Source of the DNA: Oscillibacter sp.
GTDB taxonomy: Bacteria; Bacillota; Clostridia; Oscillospirales; Oscillospiraceae
DNA: 64,000 nucleotides
Assembly (NCBI GenBank): GCA_017526785.1
Contig: JAFXQV010000015.1
Span: forward strand, 62,001 to 126,000
Direction: 5' to 3'
Part shown: piece by piece, positions 8,601-15,156 of the stretch
Position numbering within the stretch: position 1 is the stretch's first letter
How the letters are laid out: each line of letters opens with the position of its first letter
Notes under the pieces: model-generated
Told to the model about the DNA's origin: nothing
The model's database searches: none
The model's input: only the letters and a program-made list of their open reading frames with translations
Position numbers and translations under genes: made by a program

Positions 8601-9970
8601 ACGGGCAGACGACCACCACACCCGGCGGCACATTGAGCGAACTGCCCGAGGCGGTCAAGGTCACACTGAACGTCCCCGCCAGTTTTGACGCCACTTTCGC
8701 CAAGCACACGCACAACAACACCACCTATCTGGAACCCATTACCTACACTGGAAGCGGCTCCGAACGCGTCGCGGGCTGGACGCAGAAGTATTTCAGCGAC
8801 GTGGAACTGACCAAGGACGTGGTAACGATTAAGTTTGACGCCCAAGGCGGCATTGCAATCGCTGACAGGTCTATTGCCAAGGGCGGCACGCTCTCGACGC
8901 TTCCCGCGACTTCCCGCAGCGGCTACAATTTCAGCGGCTGGTTCCTGAACAATACGCAAGTCACGACCTCGACCACATTTGACCAAGATTCGACGCTCGT
9001 CGCGCAGTGGACGGTCGCCAGCAATGGCGGCGGAGGCGGCGGCGGAGGAGGCGGTTCTTCCTCCGGCGGCAGTTCGTCCAGCAGTTCCTCTTCCAGCACC
9101 TACAGAGTCACCACGTCCGCCGGAACCGGAGGCACTCTGACCGCCAGCGACAAGAGACCCAAGGCCGAGGACATCGTTACCCTTACCCCCACGCCAAGGA
9201 GCGGCTATGAACTCGACACGATTTCCGTCGTGACGACCTCCGGCAAGAAGGAAGTCGCCCTCACCGAGAACAACGGAACCTATACGTTTGAAATGCCGAA
9301 AGGCAACGTCACGGCCAAGGCGACGTTCAAAAGAGCCACCGCCCAACCCGCCAACACCAACAGCGGCGACACCGGGGACATCAACCCCACGCCGTACGAC
9401 CCCACGCCCGTGAACCCCACGCCGTCCTACACGTCCGTGTCGTTCGTGGACATGCAGCCGGACAACTTCTTCTACACGGCCGTGCAGTGGGCGGTAGAGC
9501 GCGGTATCACCAACGGCACCACGGCGACGACGTTCTCCCCGAATCAGGCCTGCACACGCGCCCAAATGGTCATGTTCCTGTGGCGCTCTCAGGGAATGCC
9601 CATGCCGTCGAACTATAACAGCCCCTTCGTGGACGTTGACCCCAGCGCCAACTACTACACGGCCATGATGTGGGCGGTAGAGCGCGGTATCACAAACGGC
9701 ACCACGCCCACGACCTTTGACCCGTACGCGGCCTGCACGCGCGCCCAAATGGTCATGTTCCTGAACCGCGTCGCGGGACGCCCCCGCCCCACACAATGGT
9801 CTTGCCCGTTCACGGACATCACCGTAGGCGAAAACTACTATGAGCCGATGTTGTGGGCTTTGGAGAAGGGTATCACCAACGGCACGACCGCGACCACGTT
9901 CTCTCCGTATCAGGCCTGCACGCGCGCCCAAATGGTTATGTTCCTCTACCGCTATCTCGGCGGGAACTGA
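2660..9970 (+). CDS. Giant surface protein: Ig-like (BIG2-type) repeats, Flg_new-type repeat, three SLH domains
   Basis: 2436 residues, ATG at 2660 behind AAGGAGGT. The signal peptide ends near PADA-AD (about 27). Residues about 30-205 form a beta-rich N-terminal domain, possibly a divergent cohesin fold (VNAGDVVVLTVGFENTSGS). From about 214 to 1887 run roughly sixteen Ig-like units of 85-110 residues with the recurrent signature V-TWS(I/V)xP...GV(S/T)ID...GxITV...GxYTVTA, typical of BIG2-like adhesins. Next come an uncharacterised region, an InlB B-repeat/Flg_new-like unit (KFDAQGG...GYNFSGWF), a Gly then Ser tract (about 2122-2147), a second small beta repeat, a Pro/Thr linker, and three SLH domains (from about 2257, 2322 and 2383) sharing WAVERGITNGTT and ACTRAQMVMFL. 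It is expected to stand out from the wall as a rod-like adhesin or S-layer-associated protein. Last gene of the operon, closed by a strong terminator. Confidence 0.9.
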   Translation: MQKVKRLLSVFLVLAMLLGMMSLPADAADSGYKLAILKVQIFEGDTFDPDTATEIQETDHVNAGDVVVLTVGFENTSGSTVSVGGFQSKVFYDTDKISVFTGKRPFLRNPFQNSQELLDAEGLYAWNMAGDGDPAKDFVSTNGVGDAYNLANGEQLIFSRYAFQVKDDAGDADVYFRFDADAGDVIDNSRKSLPLEDYEPRRLIIGNGSGDTDEFTVTVSPESDEVTIPAEGADPAEKTFTAEVKDKDGNAVENPEVKWSIAPKEDIDNVTGITTSETDGTLTVSVASDATAGEYTVTATVGESTGTATLTVKESETPPPGDFTVTLDPAELDVPSTGEATATATAEGVDGATWSITPTATGVDIDPESGVVTVTSAASAGTFTVTATVGEGDDAQTGSATLTVKKSETPPGDFTVTLNPSELDVPSTGEATATATAEGVSGVTWSIAPTATGVSIDPESGIVTVTSAASAGTFTVTATASDDTTGSATLTVKKSETPPGDFTVTLNPSELDVPSTGEATATATASVDGVTWSITPDNATGVSIDPASGIVTVTPEAAAGRFTVTATSADDKTGTATLTVKKEVDDSGITFTPQKTAYPLGTETYFKASSNVPNAIWYLEDKDGHSVNPDEISINPQTGEVRITPQAKAGTYYTVALVNGQQLGKKAFTISADAEDAQMTVTVDKSSIQIPGVTDDASSEDFKAYFTATDKNKKPISNDDLRWSVEVLNPPPETLNSNSVEWFKDTAQDGRLILTVKPGAKDEIANDILAGSPVYGTTLLVTATNFKAEDSPSASATIVIRRADPVLTTVTLSPDTVTLSGENQTVTAAAFDQYGEFLASTDTEPITWSIQPSTSSAVTIDPATGTVTVRYNATPETYTVQATRTVKGTTQPASAELKISQEAERAESIALLNGPTQMEVPGKGDDINNNAENPFVAQVLNQHGSTMSDSDVQWSITDSSGAECPGITIQGGVVSITYEAKSVVPAGAHPIFRVTAKSGDVQQSRDLYIVRSAPYLNDLSLSKEQIDINGEHGGEAQCIALDQYEEPFSGDVTWSVAPYGGISGSGGVTVDASGLITVSKDATPGPYNVYANSSVGPKTLLVSRESSYTNAIVISTKEDIVVTIPPDGQETAETRHFSATVYDQFGEPISNQPAVTWTITDAAEGGTTVQGITIDSNGVVSVANEAKAQVGSSPNFKEMYVHASSGSSAATPFKLIIMRQSPELSKVRLDNTDSPDANGQRFSVDYTDGETKRITASALDQYGSAFSGASWDIESDTDEIGVSIDSSGVITISRGAVSAAYTVVASAGGKRVSAPFVIRKTSSSASSISRVVVDPASVTVSNSSTALSQATAYDGNDNPITVGILWSVFPSGAGVGIARDGKITISSNASSRPYVITATPDTTFGIVSGNPQSADLIVQNISAAVGELDHVALTKSSVTVDGTASETSVARALDRDNNDVSGVTWAISPANGGVSIDSNGTIHIFKSATPGDYTITATKGAVSKESKLTVSNETPPPVVSFQVTLTPDTVIADGVSPASATASAADASNQPLSGVTWSLSPQGQGVSIDAASGAITVAASAVLGEYTVTASTETGTQSKTLYVIEKGSETTQSLTGVSLNPAAVTLDGTNAQTVTATAQGTATDGVTWTVSPVGAGVTLNSNSGASVQITVAADTKPGTYGVTAALGDTTRSATLTVTVPAESFLSSVKVFPASVEVNGTESKTADANALTSTNESITSGVTWSVSPLGNGVTVDAVTGKVTVDKAAMSGDYQIIATRDTETRSDTLKVTNMVTTAKLTSVALTPAAVELNGRDAASSTATAIGSGNTTLTTGVTWTVTPTDGGVTIDTSGKITILATAVSGEYLISAHYQSAVASATLTVASYADIVYEEKAVDKTAVANTALASVNYADTGVKSVEHQASMMSAALAKDDVKKAVSEQTADTKTEVVVSVDIQLQSYDPDKPSMKLSVTPRYDIVKTANGQTTTTPGGTLSELPEAVKVTLNVPASFDATFAKHTHNNTTYLEPITYTGSGSERVAGWTQKYFSDVELTKDVVTIKFDAQGGIAIADRSIAKGGTLSTLPATSRSGYNFSGWFLNNTQVTTSTTFDQDSTLVAQWTVASNGGGGGGGGGGSSSGGSSSSSSSSSTYRVTTSAGTGGTLTASDKRPKAEDIVTLTPTPRSGYELDTISVVTTSGKKEVALTENNGTYTFEMPKGNVTAKATFKRATAQPANTNSGDTGDINPTPYDPTPVNPTPSYTSVSFVDMQPDNFFYTAVQWAVERGITNGTTATTFSPNQACTRAQMVMFLWRSQGMPMPSNYNSPFVDVDPSANYYTAMMWAVERGITNGTTPTTFDPYAACTRAQMVMFLNRVAGRPRPTQWSCPFTDITVGENYYEPMLWALEKGITNGTTATTFSPYQACTRAQMVMFLYRYLGGN
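3621..4407 (+). repeat. Three near-identical tandem Ig-domain units at DNA level
   Basis: Three direct repeats of about 250-273 bp (3621-3893, 3894-4157, 4158-4407) share long identical runs, such as 'gacgtgccgtcgacaggcga' in each unit. The later Ig units in the gene are similar only as protein. This points to recent unit amplification and to a locus likely to vary in length. Confidence 0.85.
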
Positions 9971-9986
9971 CACCCAACTAAAAACA

Positions 9987-10014
9987 CTCCCCCGGAAACG
10001 GGGGAGCGTTTTTT
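9987..10014 (+). terminator. Terminator of the surface operon
   Basis: Perfect 7-bp stem CTCCCCC/GGGGGAG with loop GGAAAC, followed within 2 nt by a T6 run. Intrinsic terminator 16 nt after the stop codon. Confidence 0.9.
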
Positions 10015-10258
10015 ACGCCGTCCCTACAGAAAAAGGGCGGCAAAAATATTAAAATCTGTAAAAAGTTGCAATTATATATATTTTTTAACGTTTTCCAAAT
10101 GATTATATATGTCAAAAGTTTAAAATCCCCCCCCCCGAAAATTTTACTTGCTTTCCATTTTTGCCTATGGTATAATGAAAAAACATAAAAATTTCTGTTG
10201 AGGCCTCCCGCTTTCGCCGGATTGATTTCCGTGGAATGTGCAAAGGATGTGATTTCGC
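10015..10258. other. AT-rich intergenic region upstream of the permease-kinase
   Basis: Markedly AT-rich compared with its surroundings, with no gene visible. It contains a run of ten cytosines (10127-10136) eleven bases upstream of a near-consensus promoter (10148-10176) and then a 5' leader of about 77 nt. Confidence 0.6.
10148..10176 (+). promoter_or_regulatory. Promoter of the permease-kinase gene
   Basis: TTGCTT (10148-10153), 17-bp spacer, TATAAT (10171-10176) with the TGG extended -10 triplet directly before it. Confidence 0.85.
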
Positions 10259-13210
10259 GTGGATGCTTCCAATCATACGACCGTCGCAAAAAATGAGGAG
10301 GGGCATCTGCTCCGATGCCTCTCGCCGTTGAACGTCTGGGCGCTGTCGTTCGGGTGCGCGGTCGGCTGGGGCGCGTTCGTCATGCCCGGCACGACCTTTC
10401 TGCCGATTGCCGGCCCCGCCGGAACCGCCCTCGGCATGCTTATCGGCGGCGCGATTATGCTCATCATCGGCGTCAACTACCACTACATGATGAGGCGCTA
10501 CCCCGACGCGGGCGGCACGTTCACATATACCAAAAAGACCTTCGGCTATGACCACGGCTTCCTGAGCGCGTGGTTTCTGGTACTCGTCTACATCGCCATC
10601 ACATGGGCGAACGCGACGGCCTTGCCGCTGGTGTTCCGCAACCTCTTCGGCGGGGTGTTTCAGGTGGGCTTCCACTACCAGATTGCCGGTTACGACGTGT
10701 ACTTTGGGGAGGTCATACTGTCTTTGGCGGCGCTGGAACTGTCCGGCTTGGCCTGCATGCGGGGCGGCAGGTTCGCGGCGCGGATACAGACCATCATGGC
10801 CTGTGTCCTGTTCGGCGGAATCCTGATAGGCGGCGGCGCGGTGGCCGTCCGGCATTTCGGCTGTTTTCTACAAGGCAGTCTCACCCACTTCAAGCCCGCC
10901 TTCGCGCCGGGTCACAATCCGGCGGCGGAGGTGTTCAACATCGTGGCGCTCGCGCCGTGGGCGTTCGTGGGGTTCGAGTCGGTGTCGCACTCGGCGGAGG
11001 AGTTCAATTTCTCGCCGAAAAAGTCCTTTTCGGTTCTGGTGGCGGCGGTCATAACGGGCGTGCTTGCCTACACGGTTCTGTCTGCGCTTGCGGTATCCGT
11101 CCTCCCGGCGGGTTACAGCCACTGGGACGCGTACATCGCCGATATCGGCAAGTTCAGCGGCCTGAAAGGCCTGCCGACGTTCCACGCCGTCCGCGAACTC
11201 ATGGGCGGCACGGGTCTGATGATACTGTTTTTCACGATTCTGGCGGCCGTGATTACGGGTCTGGTCGGCAACTCCATCGCCGCAAGCCGCCTGATTTACT
11301 CCATGGCGCGGGACAACCTGCTCCCGGCGTGGTTCGCCAAGCTCAATAAAAATAAGGCTCCCGAAAACGCGATTCTCTTTGTCATGGCGATTTCCATTCC
11401 GATTCCCTTTTTTGGCCGCACCGCCATTGGCTGGATTGTCGACGTAAACACCATCGGCGCGACTGTCGCCTACGCCTACACCTCCGCCGTCGCCTACAAG
11501 GTCGCCAAGGATAACGGCAATCTCGCCGTGCAGTTCACGGGCATGATTGGCATTGTTACGTCCCTGCTGTTTTTCCTCTACTTCCTCGTGCCGAACTTCT
11601 GGACGGTCAGCGCACTGACCACGGAATCTTATCTGATTCTGGTCGCGTGGAGCGTGGCCGGGTTCGTGTTCTTCCGCTACATCTTCCAGCGCGACACAGA
11701 ACAGCGTTTCGGGAAGTCGACCATTGTCTGGCTTACGCTTCTGTTTTTGATTCTGTTCATTTCCACACTCTGGGTACGCGAGGCCATGCAGGACACTATG
11801 CGTACGGTTCTCAACAATCTGAGCGACTACAACTATCAGGAACTGGGCGAACACGGCATATCCCTGTCGCCGACGGAGCAGAAAGACACCGCTTTCTACA
11901 TCCAAAGCCAGATGAACAGCGTCAGCAACTCCCTCCTGAAAAACAGCGTGGCGCAAATGGCACTCATCGCCGTGTCTCTCTATATCATGTTCCACCTCTA
12001 CACCCTCATGCAGAAGCGGGAAAAGGACATGGAGGTGCAGAAAATTCAGGCCGAACAGAGCAACCGCGCCAAAAGTACCTTCCTATCCAACATGAGCCAC
12101 GATATCCGAACGCCCATGAACGCCATTATCGGCTACACCACGCTGTCACAGAAAGAGCCGGGCATTCCCCCGCGCGTCTCCGACTACCTCAAAAAAATTG
12201 ACGCGTCCAGTCATCACCTGCTGGCGCTCATCAACGACGTGTTGGAGATGAGCCGCATTGAGAGCGGCAAAATGGAACTCGAACCCGTCAAAAATAACAT
12301 CGTGCAGGGCATGGACGATGTGCGCGACCTGTTCGCCACGCAGATGGAGACAAAACGCCTGACCTACACCGTCACGGCGGACAACGTGGAAAATCAATGG
12401 GTTCTGTGCGACATGAACCGCCTGAACCGCGTTCTGCTGAACCTCATCAGCAACGCCTACAAGTTCACGCCCGAGGGCGGGAGCGTCTCCGTCTCGCTGA
12501 CGCAGACGGGCGCGGCCAACGGTATCGCCTCTTACGAAATCCGCGTGCGTGACACCGGAATGGGCATGAGCCCGGAATTCGCCGCGAAAGTATTCGAAGC
12601 CTACGAGCGCGAACGTACGACCGCCGTCGACCACATCCAAGGCACCGGTTTGGGCATGTCCATTACCAAAAGCATCGTTGACCTGATGGGCGGTACGATT
12701 GACGTGGAGACCCAAAAGGGCAAAGGCACCGAATTTATCATTCAGGTCAGCTTCCCGATTGTCGAGGACGCCGGGGAGGACGCCGGGAGCGCGCAGGACG
12801 GCGAAGCGTCCGACGCCGACATTGATTTCAGCAAGGTCAAAGTCCTGCTCGTCGAGGACAACGAAATCAACCGCGAAATTGCTACCATTGTCTTGGAAGA
12901 AGCCGGATTCCAGTTAGACACCGCCGAAAACGGAAAAATTGCTGTGGACAAAATCGCGGCGTCCCGTCCCGGCGATTACCAAGTCATTTTGATGGACGTG
13001 CAAATGCCCGTCATGAACGGCTATGAGGCGACCAAGGCAATCCGCAAGCTCTCCAACCCCGGCCTCTCCGACATCCCCATTGTCGCCATGACCGCCAACG
13101 CGTTTTCGGAAGACATTCAGGCCGCCAAGGACGCCGGAATGGACAGCCATATCTCCAAACCGATTGACGTTCCGCAAATGCTGGCCACGTTAAAAGAAAT
13201 CCTCCGCTGA
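10259..13210 (+). CDS. Amino acid permease fused to hybrid histidine kinase with receiver domain
   Basis: 983 residues; GTG start at 10259 with AAAGGATG upstream. Residues about 15-480 are an APC-superfamily permease: a dozen hydrophobic segments opening with LNVWALSFGCAVGWGAFVMP, and the family's proline/glycine-rich first helix. A further membrane segment follows, then a short loop of about 85 residues that is probably extracytoplasmic, and a last helix (about 566-585). Then come a HisKA domain with phospho-acceptor His near 613 (SNMSHDIRTPMNAIIGY), a HATPase_c domain (LLNLISNAYKFTPEGG; G boxes DTGMGMS and GTGLGMS) and a C-terminal receiver (VLLVEDNEINRE; phospho-acceptor Asp near 912 in LMDVQMPVMNGYEA). 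All catalytic motifs are intact. The layout recalls CbrA, where an SLC5 transporter is fused to a kinase, but here the transporter is APC type. Inferred role: amino acid uptake or sensing coupled to phosphorelay. No separate DNA-binding regulator lies next to it; the next gene is a rhodanese 23 nt on. Confidence 0.9.
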   Translation: MDASNHTTVAKNEEGHLLRCLSPLNVWALSFGCAVGWGAFVMPGTTFLPIAGPAGTALGMLIGGAIMLIIGVNYHYMMRRYPDAGGTFTYTKKTFGYDHGFLSAWFLVLVYIAITWANATALPLVFRNLFGGVFQVGFHYQIAGYDVYFGEVILSLAALELSGLACMRGGRFAARIQTIMACVLFGGILIGGGAVAVRHFGCFLQGSLTHFKPAFAPGHNPAAEVFNIVALAPWAFVGFESVSHSAEEFNFSPKKSFSVLVAAVITGVLAYTVLSALAVSVLPAGYSHWDAYIADIGKFSGLKGLPTFHAVRELMGGTGLMILFFTILAAVITGLVGNSIAASRLIYSMARDNLLPAWFAKLNKNKAPENAILFVMAISIPIPFFGRTAIGWIVDVNTIGATVAYAYTSAVAYKVAKDNGNLAVQFTGMIGIVTSLLFFLYFLVPNFWTVSALTTESYLILVAWSVAGFVFFRYIFQRDTEQRFGKSTIVWLTLLFLILFISTLWVREAMQDTMRTVLNNLSDYNYQELGEHGISLSPTEQKDTAFYIQSQMNSVSNSLLKNSVAQMALIAVSLYIMFHLYTLMQKREKDMEVQKIQAEQSNRAKSTFLSNMSHDIRTPMNAIIGYTTLSQKEPGIPPRVSDYLKKIDASSHHLLALINDVLEMSRIESGKMELEPVKNNIVQGMDDVRDLFATQMETKRLTYTVTADNVENQWVLCDMNRLNRVLLNLISNAYKFTPEGGSVSVSLTQTGAANGIASYEIRVRDTGMGMSPEFAAKVFEAYERERTTAVDHIQGTGLGMSITKSIVDLMGGTIDVETQKGKGTEFIIQVSFPIVEDAGEDAGSAQDGEASDADIDFSKVKVLLVEDNEINREIATIVLEEAGFQLDTAENGKIAVDKIAASRPGDYQVILMDVQMPVMNGYEATKAIRKLSNPGLSDIPIVAMTANAFSEDIQAAKDAGMDSHISKPIDVPQMLATLKEILR

Positions 13211-13233
13211 CGGTGAAAGGGCGTGCGCGAATC

Positions 13234-13641
13234 ATGAAGGGTATCTGGACAAAGGTTATTATGGCGGCCGGCGTGGTTGTGTCGCTTGTGGCGCTCTTTT
13301 TCATGTTCGGCGGCGGGCAGCGCTACAAGTCACTCACGCCGAACGAGGCCGCGAAAATCATGGAAAGCGACCGTGGCTGTGTTGTTCTGGATGTCCGCAC
13401 ACAGACCGAGTACGGAGACGGCCACATCCCCGGCGCGGTCTGCCTCCCCATTGACGATATCCGCGAAAACGCGGCGTCGGTACAGGCCACCTTACCGGAC
13501 AAACATCAGGTCTTGCTCATCTACTGCTACACCGGACGCCGCGCCGTCGAGGCCGCGCAACTCCTCTCCGCCATGGGCTACACGAACGCCTATGAATTCG
13601 GCGGTATCGTGGACTGGACGGGCGAAGTCGTCACAGATTAA
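13234..13641 (+). CDS. Membrane-anchored rhodanese-like protein
   Basis: 135 residues from ATG 13234. A GTG at 13213 is in frame, but the ATG start opens directly into a transmembrane anchor (VIMAAGVVVSLVALFFMF). Residues about 32-132 are a single rhodanese domain: VVLDVRTQTEYGDGHIPGA is the family's D-x-R...GHIPGA signature, and the active loop CYTGRR carries the catalytic cysteine. Rhodaneses carry persulfide sulfur; this one should face outward on the membrane. It follows the permease-kinase by 23 nt and is probably co-transcribed with it, for a reason the sequence does not reveal. Confidence 0.9.
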   Translation: MKGIWTKVIMAAGVVVSLVALFFMFGGGQRYKSLTPNEAAKIMESDRGCVVLDVRTQTEYGDGHIPGAVCLPIDDIRENAASVQATLPDKHQVLLIYCYTGRRAVEAAQLLSAMGYTNAYEFGGIVDWTGEVVTD

Positions 13642-13646
13642 AGGAA

Positions 13647-13676
13647 GCCGCCCCTCTCCCGCGGGAGAAGGGCGGC
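13647..13676. terminator. Shared hairpin between convergent rhodanese and pfp genes
   Basis: Long inverted repeat GCCGCCC...CTCCCGCGGGAG...GGGCGGC located between two convergent stop codons. No strong T-run on either side, so a bidirectional terminator is likely but not certain. Confidence 0.6.
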
Positions 13677-13689
13677 CGTTCTGTGGAGA

Positions 13690-14928
13690 TTATTTCGCCA
13701 GAACCTTTTTCAGGCGGGCGAAGCGCGGCAGGGAATCCTCTTTCGGGAGGTCGGGTTCGCCCTGAATCAGCGGCAGGGCGTAGTCGATGAATCCCTGTTC
13801 AATGCCGTTGTGGTCGGCGTTAATCCACTCCAGCGGCACTTTCTTCTCGGTGTTGGCGACGTCGGTCAGGTTCAGGAGCTTGGGCTTGCAGGTGTACACG
13901 CCGCCGTCACGCGTACACTCGAAGCCCACCATCTTGTCTGTCATGCCCGCGACGGCGTTCTTGACCGCCTCCGCGCCGGACATGTACGACTCTTCAATGT
14001 CGCGCTTGGAGGCCAAATGCGCGCCGCAGCGCTGTAACAGGCTAAGCTCAATGCCGCGCACTTTCGCGCCCGTACGCTCTTTGACGACGTTCGCCAGCAT
14101 GGCGGCCAGTCCGCCCAGTTGCGCGTGGCCGAAGCCGTCGGTTGCGGACGTTTTCGCCTCGGAGACAAAGGAGCCGTCGGCATAGTGTACGCCCTCGGAG
14201 ACAGCCACCATGCAGTTTTTGTTAGCGGCGTAAACGCGGTCAACGTCGGCGAGGAACTTGTCCATGTCGAAGTCGACTTCCGGCAGGTAAATCAGGTCGG
14301 GACCCGCGCCCTTGTACGTGGCCAGCGCGGAGGCGGCGGTCAGCCATCCGGCGTGACGCCCCATGATTTCCACCACGGCGACAAGACCCGTGTCGTACAC
14401 GCGGGCGTCCTTGTAGACTTCCATGCAGGACGTTGCAATATACTTGGCGGCGGAGGCGAAGCCCGGGCAGTGGTCAGTGCCGAACAGGTCATTGTCAATC
14501 GTCTTGGGAACGCCCATCACGCGGCACTCGTAGCCGACTTTCTGCATATACTTGGAAATCTTATTGCAGGTGTCCATGGAGTCGTTGCCGCCGTTGTAGA
14601 AGAAGTAGCGGACATCGTACTTTTTGAAGATTTCCAGAATGCGCTTGTAGTCGGTGTCGTCCTTGTCGGGGTCGGCGATTTTGTAGCGGCAGGAGCCGAG
14701 CGCCGAGGAAGGAGTGTACTTGAGCAGTTCGAGTTCCTTGGGGTCCTCCTCGCCCATGTCAAACAGGCGGTCATTCAGGACGCCCTTAATACCGTGTTCC
14801 GCGCCGAAAACGCGGGTGATGTTGGGGTCCTTGAGCGCCGCGTCAATGACGCCGTACGCGCTGGCGTTAATGACGGACGTGGGGCCGCCGGACTGGCCGA
14901 TGATACAGGCACCTTTCAGTGTACTCAT
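13690..14928 (-). CDS. pfp: Diphosphate-fructose-6-phosphate 1-phosphotransferase (PPi-PFK)
   Basis: 412 residues, ATG 14928 behind GAGGAGGCG. Interconverts fructose 6-phosphate and fructose 1,6-bisphosphate, with pyrophosphate rather than ATP as the likely phosphoryl donor. The substrate-discriminating motif reads GGNDSMDT where ATP-dependent enzymes have GGDGS, and the PKTIDND and GRHAGWLTA motifs are present. These features and the length fit the PPi-dependent clade. The gene is divergent from fba, whose product acts on the next metabolite, with back-to-back promoters between them. Confidence 0.9.
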   Translation of the reverse strand: MSTLKGACIIGQSGGPTSVINASAYGVIDAALKDPNITRVFGAEHGIKGVLNDRLFDMGEEDPKELELLKYTPSSALGSCRYKIADPDKDDTDYKRILEIFKKYDVRYFFYNGGNDSMDTCNKISKYMQKVGYECRVMGVPKTIDNDLFGTDHCPGFASAAKYIATSCMEVYKDARVYDTGLVAVVEIMGRHAGWLTAASALATYKGAGPDLIYLPEVDFDMDKFLADVDRVYAANKNCMVAVSEGVHYADGSFVSEAKTSATDGFGHAQLGGLAAMLANVVKERTGAKVRGIELSLLQRCGAHLASKRDIEESYMSGAEAVKNAVAGMTDKMVGFECTRDGGVYTCKPKLLNLTDVANTEKKVPLEWINADHNGIEQGFIDYALPLIQGEPDLPKEDSLPRFARLKKVLAK

Positions 14929-14960
14929 GGGAACGCCTCCTCTTGAATTGATACGCCCCT

Positions 14961-14989
14961 ATCATAACATCCAAAATTTGAAAAGTAAA
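14961..14989 (-). promoter_or_regulatory. Promoter of pfp
   Basis: On the minus strand TTTACT (14984-14989), 17-bp spacer, TATGAT (14961-14966). It lies 3 bp from the -35 of the fba promoter facing the other way. Confidence 0.65.
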
Positions 14990-14992
14990 TAC

Positions 14993-15021
14993 TTGCTTTT
15001 CATTTTTTTTTGTGGTATAAT
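14993..15021 (+). promoter_or_regulatory. Promoter of fba
   Basis: TTGCTT (14993-14998), 17-bp spacer, TATAAT (15016-15021) with TGG before the -10. The spacer holds a T9 run (15003-15011). Confidence 0.85.
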
Positions 15022-15156
15022 TGCCAAAGATTGTTGCTCCGGGGTATCCTGTCCCTGTCGGAGACGCCCGGACGCGGAACGCCCGCAAGTCCCGCCCCGC
15101 CGCCCCTGTCAGGCGGATTCCCCGAACAGCAAAAATGTGTACAGGAGGAGATTCTT

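Noticed and set aside
7742-9973. Long minus-strand open frame (743 codons) opposite the giant surface gene, and a 571-codon one at 2978-4693
   Set aside because: Translations are Gly/Arg/Val/His-rich with no domain logic and no ribosome sites; they arise because the GC-rich repeats of the real gene avoid stop codons on the other strand.
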